Assembly: GCA_031277165.1 (NCBI GenBank) | Contig: JAISLT010000015.1 | Coordinates: 1-41,234, forward strand | Origin: Spirochaetaceae bacterium | GTDB lineage: Bacteria; Spirochaetota; Spirochaetia; Treponematales; Breznakiellaceae | Direction of reading: 5' to 3' | DNA: 41,234 nucleotides | Part shown: positions 8,075 to 15,418 of the stretch, piece by piece | Position numbering within the stretch: position 1 is the first letter of the stretch | Layout of the letters: every line of letters starts with the position of its first letter | Position numbers and translations under genes: made by a program | The notes under the pieces: generated by a model | Databases searched by the model: none | Told to the model about the DNA's origin: nothing | Seen by the model: the letters and a program-made list of their open reading frames with translations, nothing else

Positions 8075-9568
8075 CTATTTTTTCCAATACCGGAAAAACA
8101 CCCTAAGAACCCCCGGAACGGCGGCTATTCTTTGGCGGGCTTTGCCGGAAAGAAGATTTACAATGGCCCGGATCCCCCCCAGGACTGCTTCCGAATAGGG
8201 ATGCCAGAAAAGGTTCCGTTTTACCCCGGGGAGGATATCGTCCACCAGCACCTGGGTCTTAACCATTTCCTTAAACCCCGGTTCTCCGTGGGTTCTGCCC
8301 AGCCCCGAATTGCCAAAGCCCCCCCAGGGGGTTTCCGCCAGGCCGTGGGACATAAGGTGGTCGTTGATCATCACCGCCCCGGCGTTGATCCGCCCTGCCA
8401 GGGACCGGGCCCTGCGGCGGTTCCGGGACCAGACCGAGGCGGAAAGGCCGTAACAGGAACTGTTGGCAATGCGCAGGGCCTCGGCGTCGTCCGCCGCGGG
8501 AATAACCGCCGCCACGGGGCCAAAGATTTCCTCTTCCATGATGGGCATGCCGGGTTTTACCTCCGTAAGAACCAGGGCGGGGGCTTCGGCGGTTTTTTCG
8601 TCCTGGAAAAAGGCGCCGCCGCTTTTGGCGGCGATCCGGGCCCCCATTTTTAGGCAGGTTTCTATCTGCCTTCGGACTGTTTGCTTCTGCCCAAGGCTGG
8701 ACATGGTTCCCAGATCAATGCCCCGGCGAAGGCCCTGGGTTAGGGCGCAGAATTTTTCCAGAAATAGTTTGTATACCCTTTGGTGAACAATGATCCGCTG
8801 AACCCCTCCGCAGGATTGGCCGGCGTTGGAAAAGGCCGCCCAGGCTATTCCTGCGGAGGCGCGGTCCAGGCCGGCATCTTCCCGGACTATGGCCGCATCG
8901 GCGCCCCCCAGTTCCAGCACCAGGGGAAGCAGCCGGGGCGCGGCCAGGGCCATTAACGCTTTGCCGGCGGCGGTGGAGCCGGTAAAAAAAAGCTTGTCCA
9001 CCCCCGGGGCTTCGGGGGCGCCGATAAAGGCGGGACCCGCATCTTTACCGGGCATCTCCACATAGGTAAAAAGTCCTCCGGGCAGTTCCGCCGCGGTGAA
9101 GATCCCCTCCAGGGCGCGGCCCACATGGGGGGTAAGGGAAGCGGTCTTAAGGATCACGGCGTTTCCCGCCAGGAGGGCCATCACTACTTCGGAGAAGGGA
9201 ATAGCCAGGGGAAAGTTCCAGGGAGAGATGATCCCCACCACCCCATAGGGCTTGTACAGCAGGCGGCTGCGCTTGTTGAACATCAGGGGGTTTCCCCCGC
9301 CGATACGTCGGGCCTCCAGGAAGGCCCGGCCCTTTCGGCGGTAATACCCCAGGGCCATTATTGCCGGCAGAACCTCCGCGGATAAAGCGTCCAGGGGCAG
9401 CTTCCCGGTGTCCCGGCAGATGGTTTCGGTGAGCTCATCAATATGGGAGGCAAGGTACGCCCCCGCTTTTTTTAAGGCCCGGGCCCTTTTTCTAAAGGGC
9501 AGGGCTGCCCAGGCTTCCTGGGCCCTTCGGGCCCGTTCAATAAGCGGCGGGAATTCACTTTTTTTCAC
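8075..9568 (-). CDS. NAD(P)-dependent aldehyde dehydrogenase
   Basis: A 497-aa ALDH-superfamily enzyme oxidising an aldehyde to the acid. Visible parts are GIISPWNFPLAIPFSEVVMAL (nucleotide-binding strand), FTGSTAAGKAL at about 192, the general base Glu in VLELGGADAAIV, the nucleophile Cys in FSNAGQSCGGVQRII at about 253 and EEEIFGPVAAV at about 345. The C-terminal about 60 residues (NLFWHPYSEAVLGGIRAIVNLL to FFRYWKK) are amphipathic and basic, which may tether it to the membrane as in fatty-aldehyde dehydrogenases. The start is GTG 9568 with GGGAGG 5 bases upstream. It follows the SDR gene by 80 bases on the same strand, suggesting an alcohol-to-aldehyde-to-acid pathway; the substrate is not known. 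Confidence 0.9.
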   Translation of the reverse strand: MKKSEFPPLIERARRAQEAWAALPFRKRARALKKAGAYLASHIDELTETICRDTGKLPLDALSAEVLPAIMALGYYRRKGRAFLEARRIGGGNPLMFNKRSRLLYKPYGVVGIISPWNFPLAIPFSEVVMALLAGNAVILKTASLTPHVGRALEGIFTAAELPGGLFTYVEMPGKDAGPAFIGAPEAPGVDKLFFTGSTAAGKALMALAAPRLLPLVLELGGADAAIVREDAGLDRASAGIAWAAFSNAGQSCGGVQRIIVHQRVYKLFLEKFCALTQGLRRGIDLGTMSSLGQKQTVRRQIETCLKMGARIAAKSGGAFFQDEKTAEAPALVLTEVKPGMPIMEEEIFGPVAAVIPAADDAEALRIANSSCYGLSASVWSRNRRRARSLAGRINAGAVMINDHLMSHGLAETPWGGFGNSGLGRTHGEPGFKEMVKTQVLVDDILPGVKRNLFWHPYSEAVLGGIRAIVNLLSGKARQRIAAVPGVLRVFFRYWKK

Positions 9569-9648
9569 TGATCCTCCCTTGGCAGGCAGCAGGGCAGCAG
9601 CGGGGTTTACCTGGTACAGTCACTCGGCAAGACCTGCCTGTGCAGGAC

Positions 9649-10470
9649 TTATCCTTTCTCACCGGTTCTTCCCTTAAACGCATCCATGGAATGGCTTATT
9701 CCAAAAAAATCCGCCATGGCGTCCAAAAATCCCAGGGGAAAGAGCCGGAGCCAAAGAACGGCGTATACAAAGGGGGGCATAATAAGCCGTTTTTTATTTT
9801 TAAGTACCGCCTTCACAATGCGTCCGGCGGCATGTTCGCTCTTTAAAATGGGAAGCAGCAGGGGAAACCGGGTTTTTACGCCCCTGAACATGCCGGTGTC
9901 AATAAAAAAGGGACAGACCACGGTGGTTTTGACGGGACTTTTTAGACGGCGCAGTTCCATCCGCAGGGATTCATCAAAGCCCAGGGCGGCAAATTTAGAG
10001 GCGGAATAATCCGCCAGACCCCGGACGCCGATAATCCCCGCCGCGGAGGCGATGGTAACAATATGGCCCCTTCCCCGGTCAAGCATCGGGGGGAGAAAGG
10101 CCTTGGCGGTCCAAAAGAGGGGCAGGACATTAACGTCCATGGTTTGCTTGATTTTTTCATCCGGCGTTTCCAGCAGGGTCTTTCCCGATACCACCCCGGC
10201 ATTGTTGATTAAGATATCCGGGGGGCCCAGCGCTGTTTCCAGGGCCTTCGCCTGGCCGTAGACCGCGGCCCTGTCGGCTATATCGCAGACCATACCGGTA
10301 ATAGAAAGGCCCAAAGCGGCGGCCTCTGCCTCCAGTTCCTTAAGGGCCGCGGCGGCAAGATCCCAGACCGCCACCAGGGCCCCCCGGCGGGCAAAATCCA
10401 GGGCCATAAGCCGGCCTATGCCGGATCCGCCGCCGGTGATAAGAACCACCCTGCCGTGTACATCTTTCAT
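9649..10470 (-). CDS. Short-chain dehydrogenase, SDR16C/retinol-dehydrogenase-like
   Basis: A 273-aa classical SDR. It has the cofactor loop TGGGSGIGRL at residue 13, a basic-poor second strand VAVWDLA (Asp suggests NAD), VCDIAD, the NNAGVVSG motif at about 90, catalytic Ser in TIASAAGIIGV and YSASKFAALGFDESLR (YxxxK). The C-terminus is unusual for bacteria: FPLLLPILKSEHAAGRIVKAVLKNKKRLIMPP, a hydrophobic helix and DFFGISHSMDAFKGR, which resembles the eukaryotic membrane-bound SDR16C enzymes (RDH10, RDHE2, HSD17B11) acting on lipid alcohols. It lies 32 bases behind the PIN toxin gene and upstream of the ALDH gene. ATG 10470 has no Shine-Dalgarno but a -10-like TGATATGCT ends 6 bases before it. 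Confidence 0.88.
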   Translation of the reverse strand: MKDVHGRVVLITGGGSGIGRLMALDFARRGALVAVWDLAAAALKELEAEAAALGLSITGMVCDIADRAAVYGQAKALETALGPPDILINNAGVVSGKTLLETPDEKIKQTMDVNVLPLFWTAKAFLPPMLDRGRGHIVTIASAAGIIGVRGLADYSASKFAALGFDESLRMELRRLKSPVKTTVVCPFFIDTGMFRGVKTRFPLLLPILKSEHAAGRIVKAVLKNKKRLIMPPFVYAVLWLRLFPLGFLDAMADFFGISHSMDAFKGRTGEKG

Positions 10471-10476
10471 GGGAGA

Positions 10477-10485
10477 AGCATATCA
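10477..10485 (-). promoter_or_regulatory. Candidate extended -10 of the SDR gene
   Basis: TGA-TATGCT on the minus strand, ending 6 bases before the ATG at 10470. No good -35. It may let the SDR-ALDH pair be expressed independently of the toxin-antitoxin genes. Confidence 0.35.
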
Positions 10486-10502
10486 CAAAACCGCACCCCC
10501 CG

Positions 10503-10916
10503 CTACAGCAGGGTTTCTATCCCCGCCTTTATGCAGGCGGCTTTAAGCTTGCCGCTTAGGGTGCCCAGCTTCCCCTTTTTCCGGATCGCCAGTTCCAGGT
10601 ACGCCGCCTCTCCCGCGTTAAGTCCGTAAAGCCCCGCCAGATCCAGAAGTTGTCCGGTATAGTCCCCCGCAAAGGAAACCTCCGTGGTAAGGTGGTACAT
10701 GCTTAGGAGCCGGTTTATTTCAAGGGCATCCGCATGTTTTAGCCTGTTCCGGGCCAGGGCGCTGAGCAGAAGCCCGGTCATTTCGTCCCAAAACTGAACC
10801 GGTACCGCCAGTTCATCGTCGTCGGCGAATTTTGCAAAAAGGGCCTTGACCAGGGCCGATTTTTCATGGGGCAGAAAAAGGGCCGCACAAAAGCTACAGT
10901 CCAGGATATTGATCAT
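10503..10916 (-). CDS. PIN-domain toxin (VapC-like), altered active site
   Basis: A 137-aa PIN-domain protein, toxin half of a type II toxin-antitoxin pair. VapC proteins are Mg-dependent RNases using four acidic residues. The first Asp is in NILDCSFCAAL (residue 5) and an acid lies in WDEMTGLLLSAL. The usual D-A-xYLALA element reads GEAAYLELAIRKKG (Asp to Glu), and the usual TLD near the C-terminus reads GTLSGKLKAACIKAG, with Ser where the fourth Asp should be. Activity may be reduced or lost. ATG 10916 overlaps the antitoxin stop as ATGA, the coupled arrangement expected for this class. Confidence 0.8.
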   Translation of the reverse strand: MINILDCSFCAALFLPHEKSALVKALFAKFADDDELAVPVQFWDEMTGLLLSALARNRLKHADALEINRLLSMYHLTTEVSFAGDYTGQLLDLAGLYGLNAGEAAYLELAIRKKGKLGTLSGKLKAACIKAGIETLL

Positions 10917-11098
10917 TTTAGGGTCTGGTAGCTAAAAAGCCGTTCCACAATTTCTGCCCGGGAAAAGGAATTGTCCTTAACCGGAACGATCTGGGCAATG
11001 GGCTTGCCCTGCCGCAGAATAAAATATTCATTCCCCTTGGCTACTTCGTCCATCATCTCTAAAAAATAGTTCTTGGCACTATCTATATTTATGTTCAT
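10913..11098 (-). CDS. Phd/YefM-type antitoxin
   Basis: A 61-aa protein starting at ATG 11098; an upstream extension to 11134 would add an implausible hydrophobic run. MNINIDSAKNYFLEMMDEVAKGNEYFILRQGKPIAQIVPV is the Phd/YefM DNA-binding and dimerisation fold: an N-terminal strand, AKNYFLEMMDEVAKG helix, then the FILRQGKPIAQIVP hairpin. The last 20 residues would bind the toxin. It overlaps the toxin gene by four bases. A perfect 14-bp palindrome sits 8 bases upstream of the start codon and covers the -10 region, the usual place for autorepression. Confidence 0.85.
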   Translation of the reverse strand: MNINIDSAKNYFLEMMDEVAKGNEYFILRQGKPIAQIVPVKDNSFSRAEIVERLFSYQTLK

Positions 11099-11104
11099 GG
11101 CTAC

Positions 11105-11120
11105 ATAATACCACAGTATT
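11105..11120 (-). promoter_or_regulatory. Antitoxin promoter/operator palindrome
   Basis: AATAC-CACA-GTATT at 11107-11120 is a perfect 5-bp-arm palindrome. On the minus strand it overlaps a -10-like TATTAT (11110-11105) that ends 6 bases before the antitoxin ATG. It is a good candidate operator for the Phd-like antitoxin. The divergent symporter gene starts 35 bases away and could also be affected. Confidence 0.5.
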
Positions 11121-11154
11121 GCCAGGAATCCCACAATAAAGTACCATCAGCCTT

Positions 11155-12384
11155 ATGAAGATATGGATAAAACTGCTCATCGGCTCGGTACTGGGAACAG
11201 CGCTGGGTTTTTTGCTTCCCTACGAAAACCAAAATGTCCTTTCGGTTATGGCATGGTTTGAGCAAATGGCCCTTCATATTGGCCGGTACACGGCGGTTCC
11301 CATGCTGTTTTTTTCCCTGCTTATTGCGGTATATGAACTGCGGCAGGACAGGGAATTTTGGCCCCTGCTGGGCAGGAGTTTTCTGATCATGCTGGGGGGG
11401 GGGATCTTCATTATTACCATGGGGATTATTGTAACGCTGATCTTTCCCCCGGCCCGGATCCCCATTCAGATTGAAGAGCAGTTTGAAACCGTATCCCTCC
11501 ATATGCCGGATATGCTTTTAGGCCTTTTTCCGTCAAACCTGTTTAGCGCCCTCTTAAACGAACTATACCTGCTGCCGGCGGGACTGTTAGCCTTCTTCCT
11601 GGCCATGGGCCTGGGGCTGGATCGTAATTATTCAAAACCGGTCCTTTCCATGGGCGATTCCCTTTCCAGAATTTTTTATCATATCGCCGCGTTCTTTTCG
11701 GAAGTCCTTGCCCTGGTAATTATAGTCCTGGCAAGCTACTGGGCTGTCCGCTACCATACGGCCCTGCGGGCGGAGGTCTTTCGGGATCTGATCCTTTTGC
11801 TGGGGATCTTTGGCCTTGTCTTGGGCCTGGGAATATTCCCCCTCTTTTTGTATATCCTTAAACCTTCGGCCAATCCCTGGGCAATCCTCTACGGTTCCCT
11901 GGGCCCGGCCTTTGCGGGCTTTTTCTCCGGGGATATTAATTTTACCCTACCGGTACTGTACCGGCACGTAAAAGAAAACCTTGGGGTCCGGCGGCGTTCC
12001 AATGCGGTAACCATAAGCCTCTTCTCTATCTTTGGCCGGGCGGGAAGCGCCATGGTGGCGGCGGCGTCCTTTATTGTAATTATCAAGTCCTATTCGGGCC
12101 TGGGAACCGCCCTGTCGGATGTGGCCATCATTGGGATCCGGGCCTTTTTTATATCCTTTCTTTTGGCGGGCCATCCCGGCAGCGGGGCCTACACAGCCCT
12201 GGCCGTCCTGGGCATGGGCTACGGCAAGGGTTTTGAGGCGGGGTACCTTATCCTTAAGCCCCTGGCCTTTTACCTGGTGGCGGTGGGGACCTTTCTGGAT
12301 GTGTTGTTCTGTTCCCTGGCCTCGTATGCGGCGGGCAAATGGAGCGGGTTCCAGGAAGACAAGGACATGCGCCACTTTATCTAG
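11155..12384 (+). CDS. Dicarboxylate/amino acid:cation symporter (DAACS family)
   Basis: A 409-aa inner-membrane protein with about eight hydrophobic helices and two re-entrant loops, the GltP/DctA fold. Helix 1 is MKIWIKLLIGSVLGTALGFLLP. The substrate/cation region reads FAGFFSGDINFTLPVLYRHVKENLGVRRRSNAVTI (the hairpin-1 region where Ser-rich motifs occur) and FGRAGSAMVAAASFIVIIKS; hairpin 2 is HPGSGAYTALAVLGMGYGKG. It imports glutamate, aspartate or a C4-dicarboxylate with Na+ or H+; which one cannot be read. The gene diverges from the toxin-antitoxin pair. Its TAG stop lies inside the CTAG end of repeat R1. Confidence 0.88.
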   Translation: MKIWIKLLIGSVLGTALGFLLPYENQNVLSVMAWFEQMALHIGRYTAVPMLFFSLLIAVYELRQDREFWPLLGRSFLIMLGGGIFIITMGIIVTLIFPPARIPIQIEEQFETVSLHMPDMLLGLFPSNLFSALLNELYLLPAGLLAFFLAMGLGLDRNYSKPVLSMGDSLSRIFYHIAAFFSEVLALVIIVLASYWAVRYHTALRAEVFRDLILLLGIFGLVLGLGIFPLFLYILKPSANPWAILYGSLGPAFAGFFSGDINFTLPVLYRHVKENLGVRRRSNAVTISLFSIFGRAGSAMVAAASFIVIIKSYSGLGTALSDVAIIGIRAFFISFLLAGHPGSGAYTALAVLGMGYGKGFEAGYLILKPLAFYLVAVGTFLDVLFCSLASYAAGKWSGFQEDKDMRHFI

Positions 12385-12456
12385 GAGCCTGTTGCATTCC
12401 GTTGGTTTTTTGCATATTCATGCAAAAAATCTCCTGCAAGTGCAACGGGCTGCTAG
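12381..12456. repeat. CTAG-ended palindromic element, copy R1
   Basis: A 76-bp element with terminal inverted repeats CTAGGAGCCTGTTGCA and its partner (reverse complement CTAGCAGCCCGTTGCA), 14 of 16 matching. The centre is a perfect 10-bp stem TTTTTTGCAT/ATGCAAAAAA with loop ATTC (12406-12429). The left CTAG includes the stop codon of the symporter gene. Closely similar centres and ends occur in R2 (29604-29748) and R3 (27743-27809). Confidence 0.85.
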
Positions 12457-12729
12457 TGTTCTGGACAAGACAGGACCGGGTAAACCCGGCCCGTTTGTCC
12501 GGGGACTTGCCGGGAAAGCCCCTTTAGAAGGCCGCCGGGCCCTACGGCTTTGCTGTTTTCTCCGGGGATACATGGGTGTATTTTCCGGCGGGAATTTGCG
12601 GCTTCAACACGGCAGGGAATTTAACCACGACTCCACAGGCGCACGAACAAATGCGCTTGTACCGGTTCGTGTTGTTAGTGTGCCTGGCGGTTCCCCTCCC
12701 CACTAAGCCGGATCACCGGGAAATGAAAG
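12457..12729. other. Leader gap with two hairpins, no gene
   Basis: No convincing coding frame. There is a nested hairpin at 12463-12500 (outer GGACAA/TTGTCC, inner CCGGG-TAAA-CCCGG) and a 7-bp CACGAAC/GTTCGTG stem at 12642-12671. Neither is followed by a run of T, so they are not classical terminators. Confidence 0.45.
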
Positions 12730-12758
12730 TTGACAGAATTTTCCCGAATGGGTATACT
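12730..12758 (+). promoter_or_regulatory. Promoter of the lipoprotein/LpoB operon
   Basis: TTGACA (12730-12735), exactly 17 bases, TATACT (12753-12758): a near-consensus sigma-70 promoter. It lies 33 bases before the ATG at 12792, which has AGAAGGAG 9 bases upstream. This is the strongest promoter match in the window. Confidence 0.8.
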
Positions 12759-12791
12759 TTTTCCATACCTGTTTAGAAGGAGTTTTAGAGT

Positions 12792-13370
12792 ATGAAAAAA
12801 ATGTCTATTTTAGTACTGGCCCTGGCGGCCCTGGCTGTTTTGGGCTGTAAATCAAAGCCCGACTCCTACGAGGACGATCCCCGGTCGAAGATTGTCGGCG
12901 CCGAGGGCATTCCCCGGCCGGAATGGATGAACAGAACCCCCAAGTCGGATGATATTTATTATGTGATCGGCGACGGCCGGGATGCTTCGACGGATACGGT
13001 AAAACGAAACCTGGCAAGGACCGATGCCCTGGCAAAGCTTTCGCAGTGGAAAAGTGCGGTGGTGGCCGATACGATGAAAAACTACATTGAAGAGGGGGGA
13101 ACCATCGGCAATACCCAGACCCTGATGCGGTTTGAACAGGCCACCGTTACCCGGTCTACGGCAAATGTGTCCGGTTTTGATCAGGAAGAGTATTGGGTGG
13201 ATCAAAACGGGGTTTACCACATCCTGTATTCGTATCCCAAGAATAACCTGACAAACGACTTTAAAGCCACCGTTTCGGAGTTCCAACGGAACGAAGCCGC
13301 CGCCTTTGCGGAATTTAAGGCCGACGAGGCTTTCCGGTACCTGGAAACCCAGTTGGATAAGCACGAATAA
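12792..13370 (+). CDS. LPP20-like lipoprotein
   Basis: A 192-aa lipoprotein: MKKMSILVLALAALAVLGCKS has a lipobox (AVLGC, Cys19). The mature part begins with IPRPEWMNRTPKSDDIYYVIGDGRDAS followed by KRNLARTDALAKLSQW, the pattern of LPP20-type domains (P-x-W near the start, a YYVIG strand, then an R-x-x-A-x-x-x-A-x-x-x-L helix). The C-terminus is a charged helix. No enzymatic motif is seen. It is the first gene of a five-gene operon and probably sits at the periplasmic face of a membrane. The fourth gene of the operon has a similar domain, so the pair may be distant paralogues. Confidence 0.75.
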   Translation: MKKMSILVLALAALAVLGCKSKPDSYEDDPRSKIVGAEGIPRPEWMNRTPKSDDIYYVIGDGRDASTDTVKRNLARTDALAKLSQWKSAVVADTMKNYIEEGGTIGNTQTLMRFEQATVTRSTANVSGFDQEEYWVDQNGVYHILYSYPKNNLTNDFKATVSEFQRNEAAAFAEFKADEAFRYLETQLDKHE

Positions 13371-13429
13371 TTCCGGACTTTCCCGGAATCTTCGTTTTGG
13401 GAAAGCGCCTTGGATTTAGAGGAGTTTGT

Positions 13430-14038
13430 ATGAAAAAAAGACTGGAGCTGCTGTCCTGTGCAGCCCTGGTAATTGTTTTTATGGGTTCCTGCGGCCATTC
13501 GGTAAACCGGGTGGACGCAAATACCCAGATGGATTTAAGCGGCGACTGGAACGATACCGATCTGCGGCTTGCCAGCGACGCCCTTATTAAGGCCTGCCTT
13601 GCGACCCCCCGGTTAAGCCAGTTTAACCCAACCCGGGGCCGGCTGCCGGTAATTATCGTGGGAAATTTTAAGAATGCCAGCGATGAGCATATTGATACGT
13701 CGATCCTTTCCCAGCGCCTGGAGGCGTCAATCCTAAACAGCGGCAAGGCCGATTTTGTTGCTTCCGGGGAACTGCGGCAGCAAATCCGGGGGGAACGGGC
13801 GGATCAACAGCAGGGGTATACAAGCGATGAAACCATGGCCCAGCTGGGCAAAGAGGTGGGGGCGGATTTTATCCTTACCGGCTCGGTAAAGACCATTGTT
13901 GATCGCTACGGCAAAACCGCCACCAGAAGCTACTTTATAACCGCGGAACTAACCGACATAACCACAAGCCTTAGGGTTTGGATCGGCGAGTATAACGAAA
14001 TAAAAAAGGTTATTAAGAATCCTTCGGTTAAACCCTAG
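13430..14038 (+). CDS. LpoB-family lipoprotein
   Basis: Starting at ATG 13430, preceded by GAGGAG, gives a 202-aa lipoprotein with lipobox FMGSC (Cys20). The mature part fits the penicillin-binding-protein activator LpoB family (COG3417): DLSGDWNDTDLRLASDALI, RLPVIIVGNFKNASDEHIDTSILSQRLE, LNSGKADFVAS and GADFILTGSVKTIVD followed by YFITAELTDITTSLRVW. In Enterobacteria LpoB spans the periplasm to stimulate PBP1b; here the same fold with a shorter linker is likely peripheral to the envelope. The partner is unknown and no PBP gene is in the window. The gene lies between the LPP20-like and COG3014-like lipoprotein genes. Confidence 0.82.
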   Translation: MKKRLELLSCAALVIVFMGSCGHSVNRVDANTQMDLSGDWNDTDLRLASDALIKACLATPRLSQFNPTRGRLPVIIVGNFKNASDEHIDTSILSQRLEASILNSGKADFVASGELRQQIRGERADQQQGYTSDETMAQLGKEVGADFILTGSVKTIVDRYGKTATRSYFITAELTDITTSLRVWIGEYNEIKKVIKNPSVKP

Positions 14039-14056
14039 GGCCTGTGTTCTTGTTTT

Positions 14057-15418
14057 ATGCGCAGGCGCAATAAACTGCCAGGGCGGTCCTTGATGAACTT
14101 CCTCCCCGTGCCGGCATCTGCGCTGCCCCTGGGGGCGTTGCTGCTTCAGGCGGTGTTGTTTATTTCCTGCGCTACCACGGATCCCTTTGTCCCGGTGGAT
14201 GAATTGGTAGACCGGGAGGATTTTTCCCAGGGCGTGGAACTGCTGGAAGAACGCAGTAAATCCATTTACCGTGGAAAGGACAGGGTCCTCTACTGCCTTG
14301 ACAAGGGCCTTTTAACCCACTATGCGGGAAACTACGAAGCATCTTCCGCCCTCTTGGAAGAGGGGGAACGGACCATAGAAGAGAACTTTGCCGTCAGCAT
14401 CAGCCAGGAGATCGGAACGGTCCTGGTAAGCGACAGGGCCAGGGAATACGACGGCGAAGATTACGAAGATATTTACCTTAATGCCTTTAACGCCCTAAAC
14501 TACTACCATCGTAAAGATATGGACGAAGCCCTGGTAGAAATTAGGCGCATGAATAACAAACTGCGGGATCTTTCGGTTAAGTACGGAACGATCATGACCA
14601 ACATGCAAAAACTGGCCCTGGAAAATGATACGAAGCTTCCCCCGAATCCCCAAGCGCCGGTTAAATTTAACAATTCCGCCCTGGCCCGGTATCTGGGTAT
14701 GTTATTTTACCGGGGCGCCGGTTTACCCGACGATGCCCGGATCGATCAACAGCAGCTGCGGATAGCCATGGCCGATGCCCCCTCGATCTATTCCCATCCC
14801 ATGCCTTCTTCGGTGATGGAAGACCTGGCCGTTCCCCCGGGCCTGGCCCGGCTTAATGTGATAGGCTTTACCGGACGATCCCCGGTAAAAAACGAAGAAA
14901 TTATCCGCATACCCCTGGGGATGAACTGGATTAAAATTGCCCTGCCGGTAATGAACGCCCGGCGTTCCCAGGTTGTTTCAATTCAGGTGGTCTTTGATTC
15001 GGGGGAAACCCTTAGCCTGGAATTGCTTGAAAATATCGGCGCAGTGGCGGCCGCCACCTTTGAACAGAAAAAGGGCATTATCTATACCAGGTCCATACTG
15101 CGGGCTTCTGTCAAGGGCGTTACCGCCGCGGTATTTGACGCCATGGCGGAGGGCTCCGACGAAAACTCGGGTCTCTTTACCCTGCTAAGCCTGGGAACCC
15201 AGATCTTTGCCGAGGCCAGCGAAAGGGCCGATCTGCGGTCTGCCCGGTATTTTCCGGACAAGGCCTATGTGGGGGGAATTAATCTTACGCCGGGGACCTA
15301 TTCCTTTACGGTCCGCTATTATGGAAATAACGGAAGGGTGCTTGCCTCCCGCCGGCATGAAAATATACCGGTTAGGGCAAATACCCTTAATTTAATGGAG
15401 GAAATATGCTTAAAGTAA
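14057..15418 (+). CDS. COG3014-like repeat lipoprotein
   Basis: A 453-aa protein with a signal sequence ending LFISCATT (lipobox Cys at about residue 38 from ATG 14057; ATG 14093 is an equally possible start giving a normal-length signal). Residues about 50-190 are helical and TPR-like (LLTHYAGNYEASSALLEEGERTI, ALNYYHRKDMDEALVEIRRMNNKL). The second half is beta-rich (GMNWIKIALPVMNARRS, PGTYSFTVRYYGNNGRVL). The layout matches the uncharacterised COG3014 family, which is often next to LpoB-like genes. It overlaps the next gene by 13 bases. I infer a structural role with the LpoB-like lipoprotein; no catalytic motif is visible. Confidence 0.72.
   Translation: MRRRNKLPGRSLMNFLPVPASALPLGALLLQAVLFISCATTDPFVPVDELVDREDFSQGVELLEERSKSIYRGKDRVLYCLDKGLLTHYAGNYEASSALLEEGERTIEENFAVSISQEIGTVLVSDRAREYDGEDYEDIYLNAFNALNYYHRKDMDEALVEIRRMNNKLRDLSVKYGTIMTNMQKLALENDTKLPPNPQAPVKFNNSALARYLGMLFYRGAGLPDDARIDQQQLRIAMADAPSIYSHPMPSSVMEDLAVPPGLARLNVIGFTGRSPVKNEEIIRIPLGMNWIKIALPVMNARRSQVVSIQVVFDSGETLSLELLENIGAVAAATFEQKKGIIYTRSILRASVKGVTAAVFDAMAEGSDENSGLFTLLSLGTQIFAEASERADLRSARYFPDKAYVGGINLTPGTYSFTVRYYGNNGRVLASRRHENIPVRANTLNLMEEICLK

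Noticed and set aside
12600-12680. tRNA or tmRNA remnant
   Set aside because: A CACGAAC hairpin exists but no acceptor stem, T-loop GTTCGA or tag frame.
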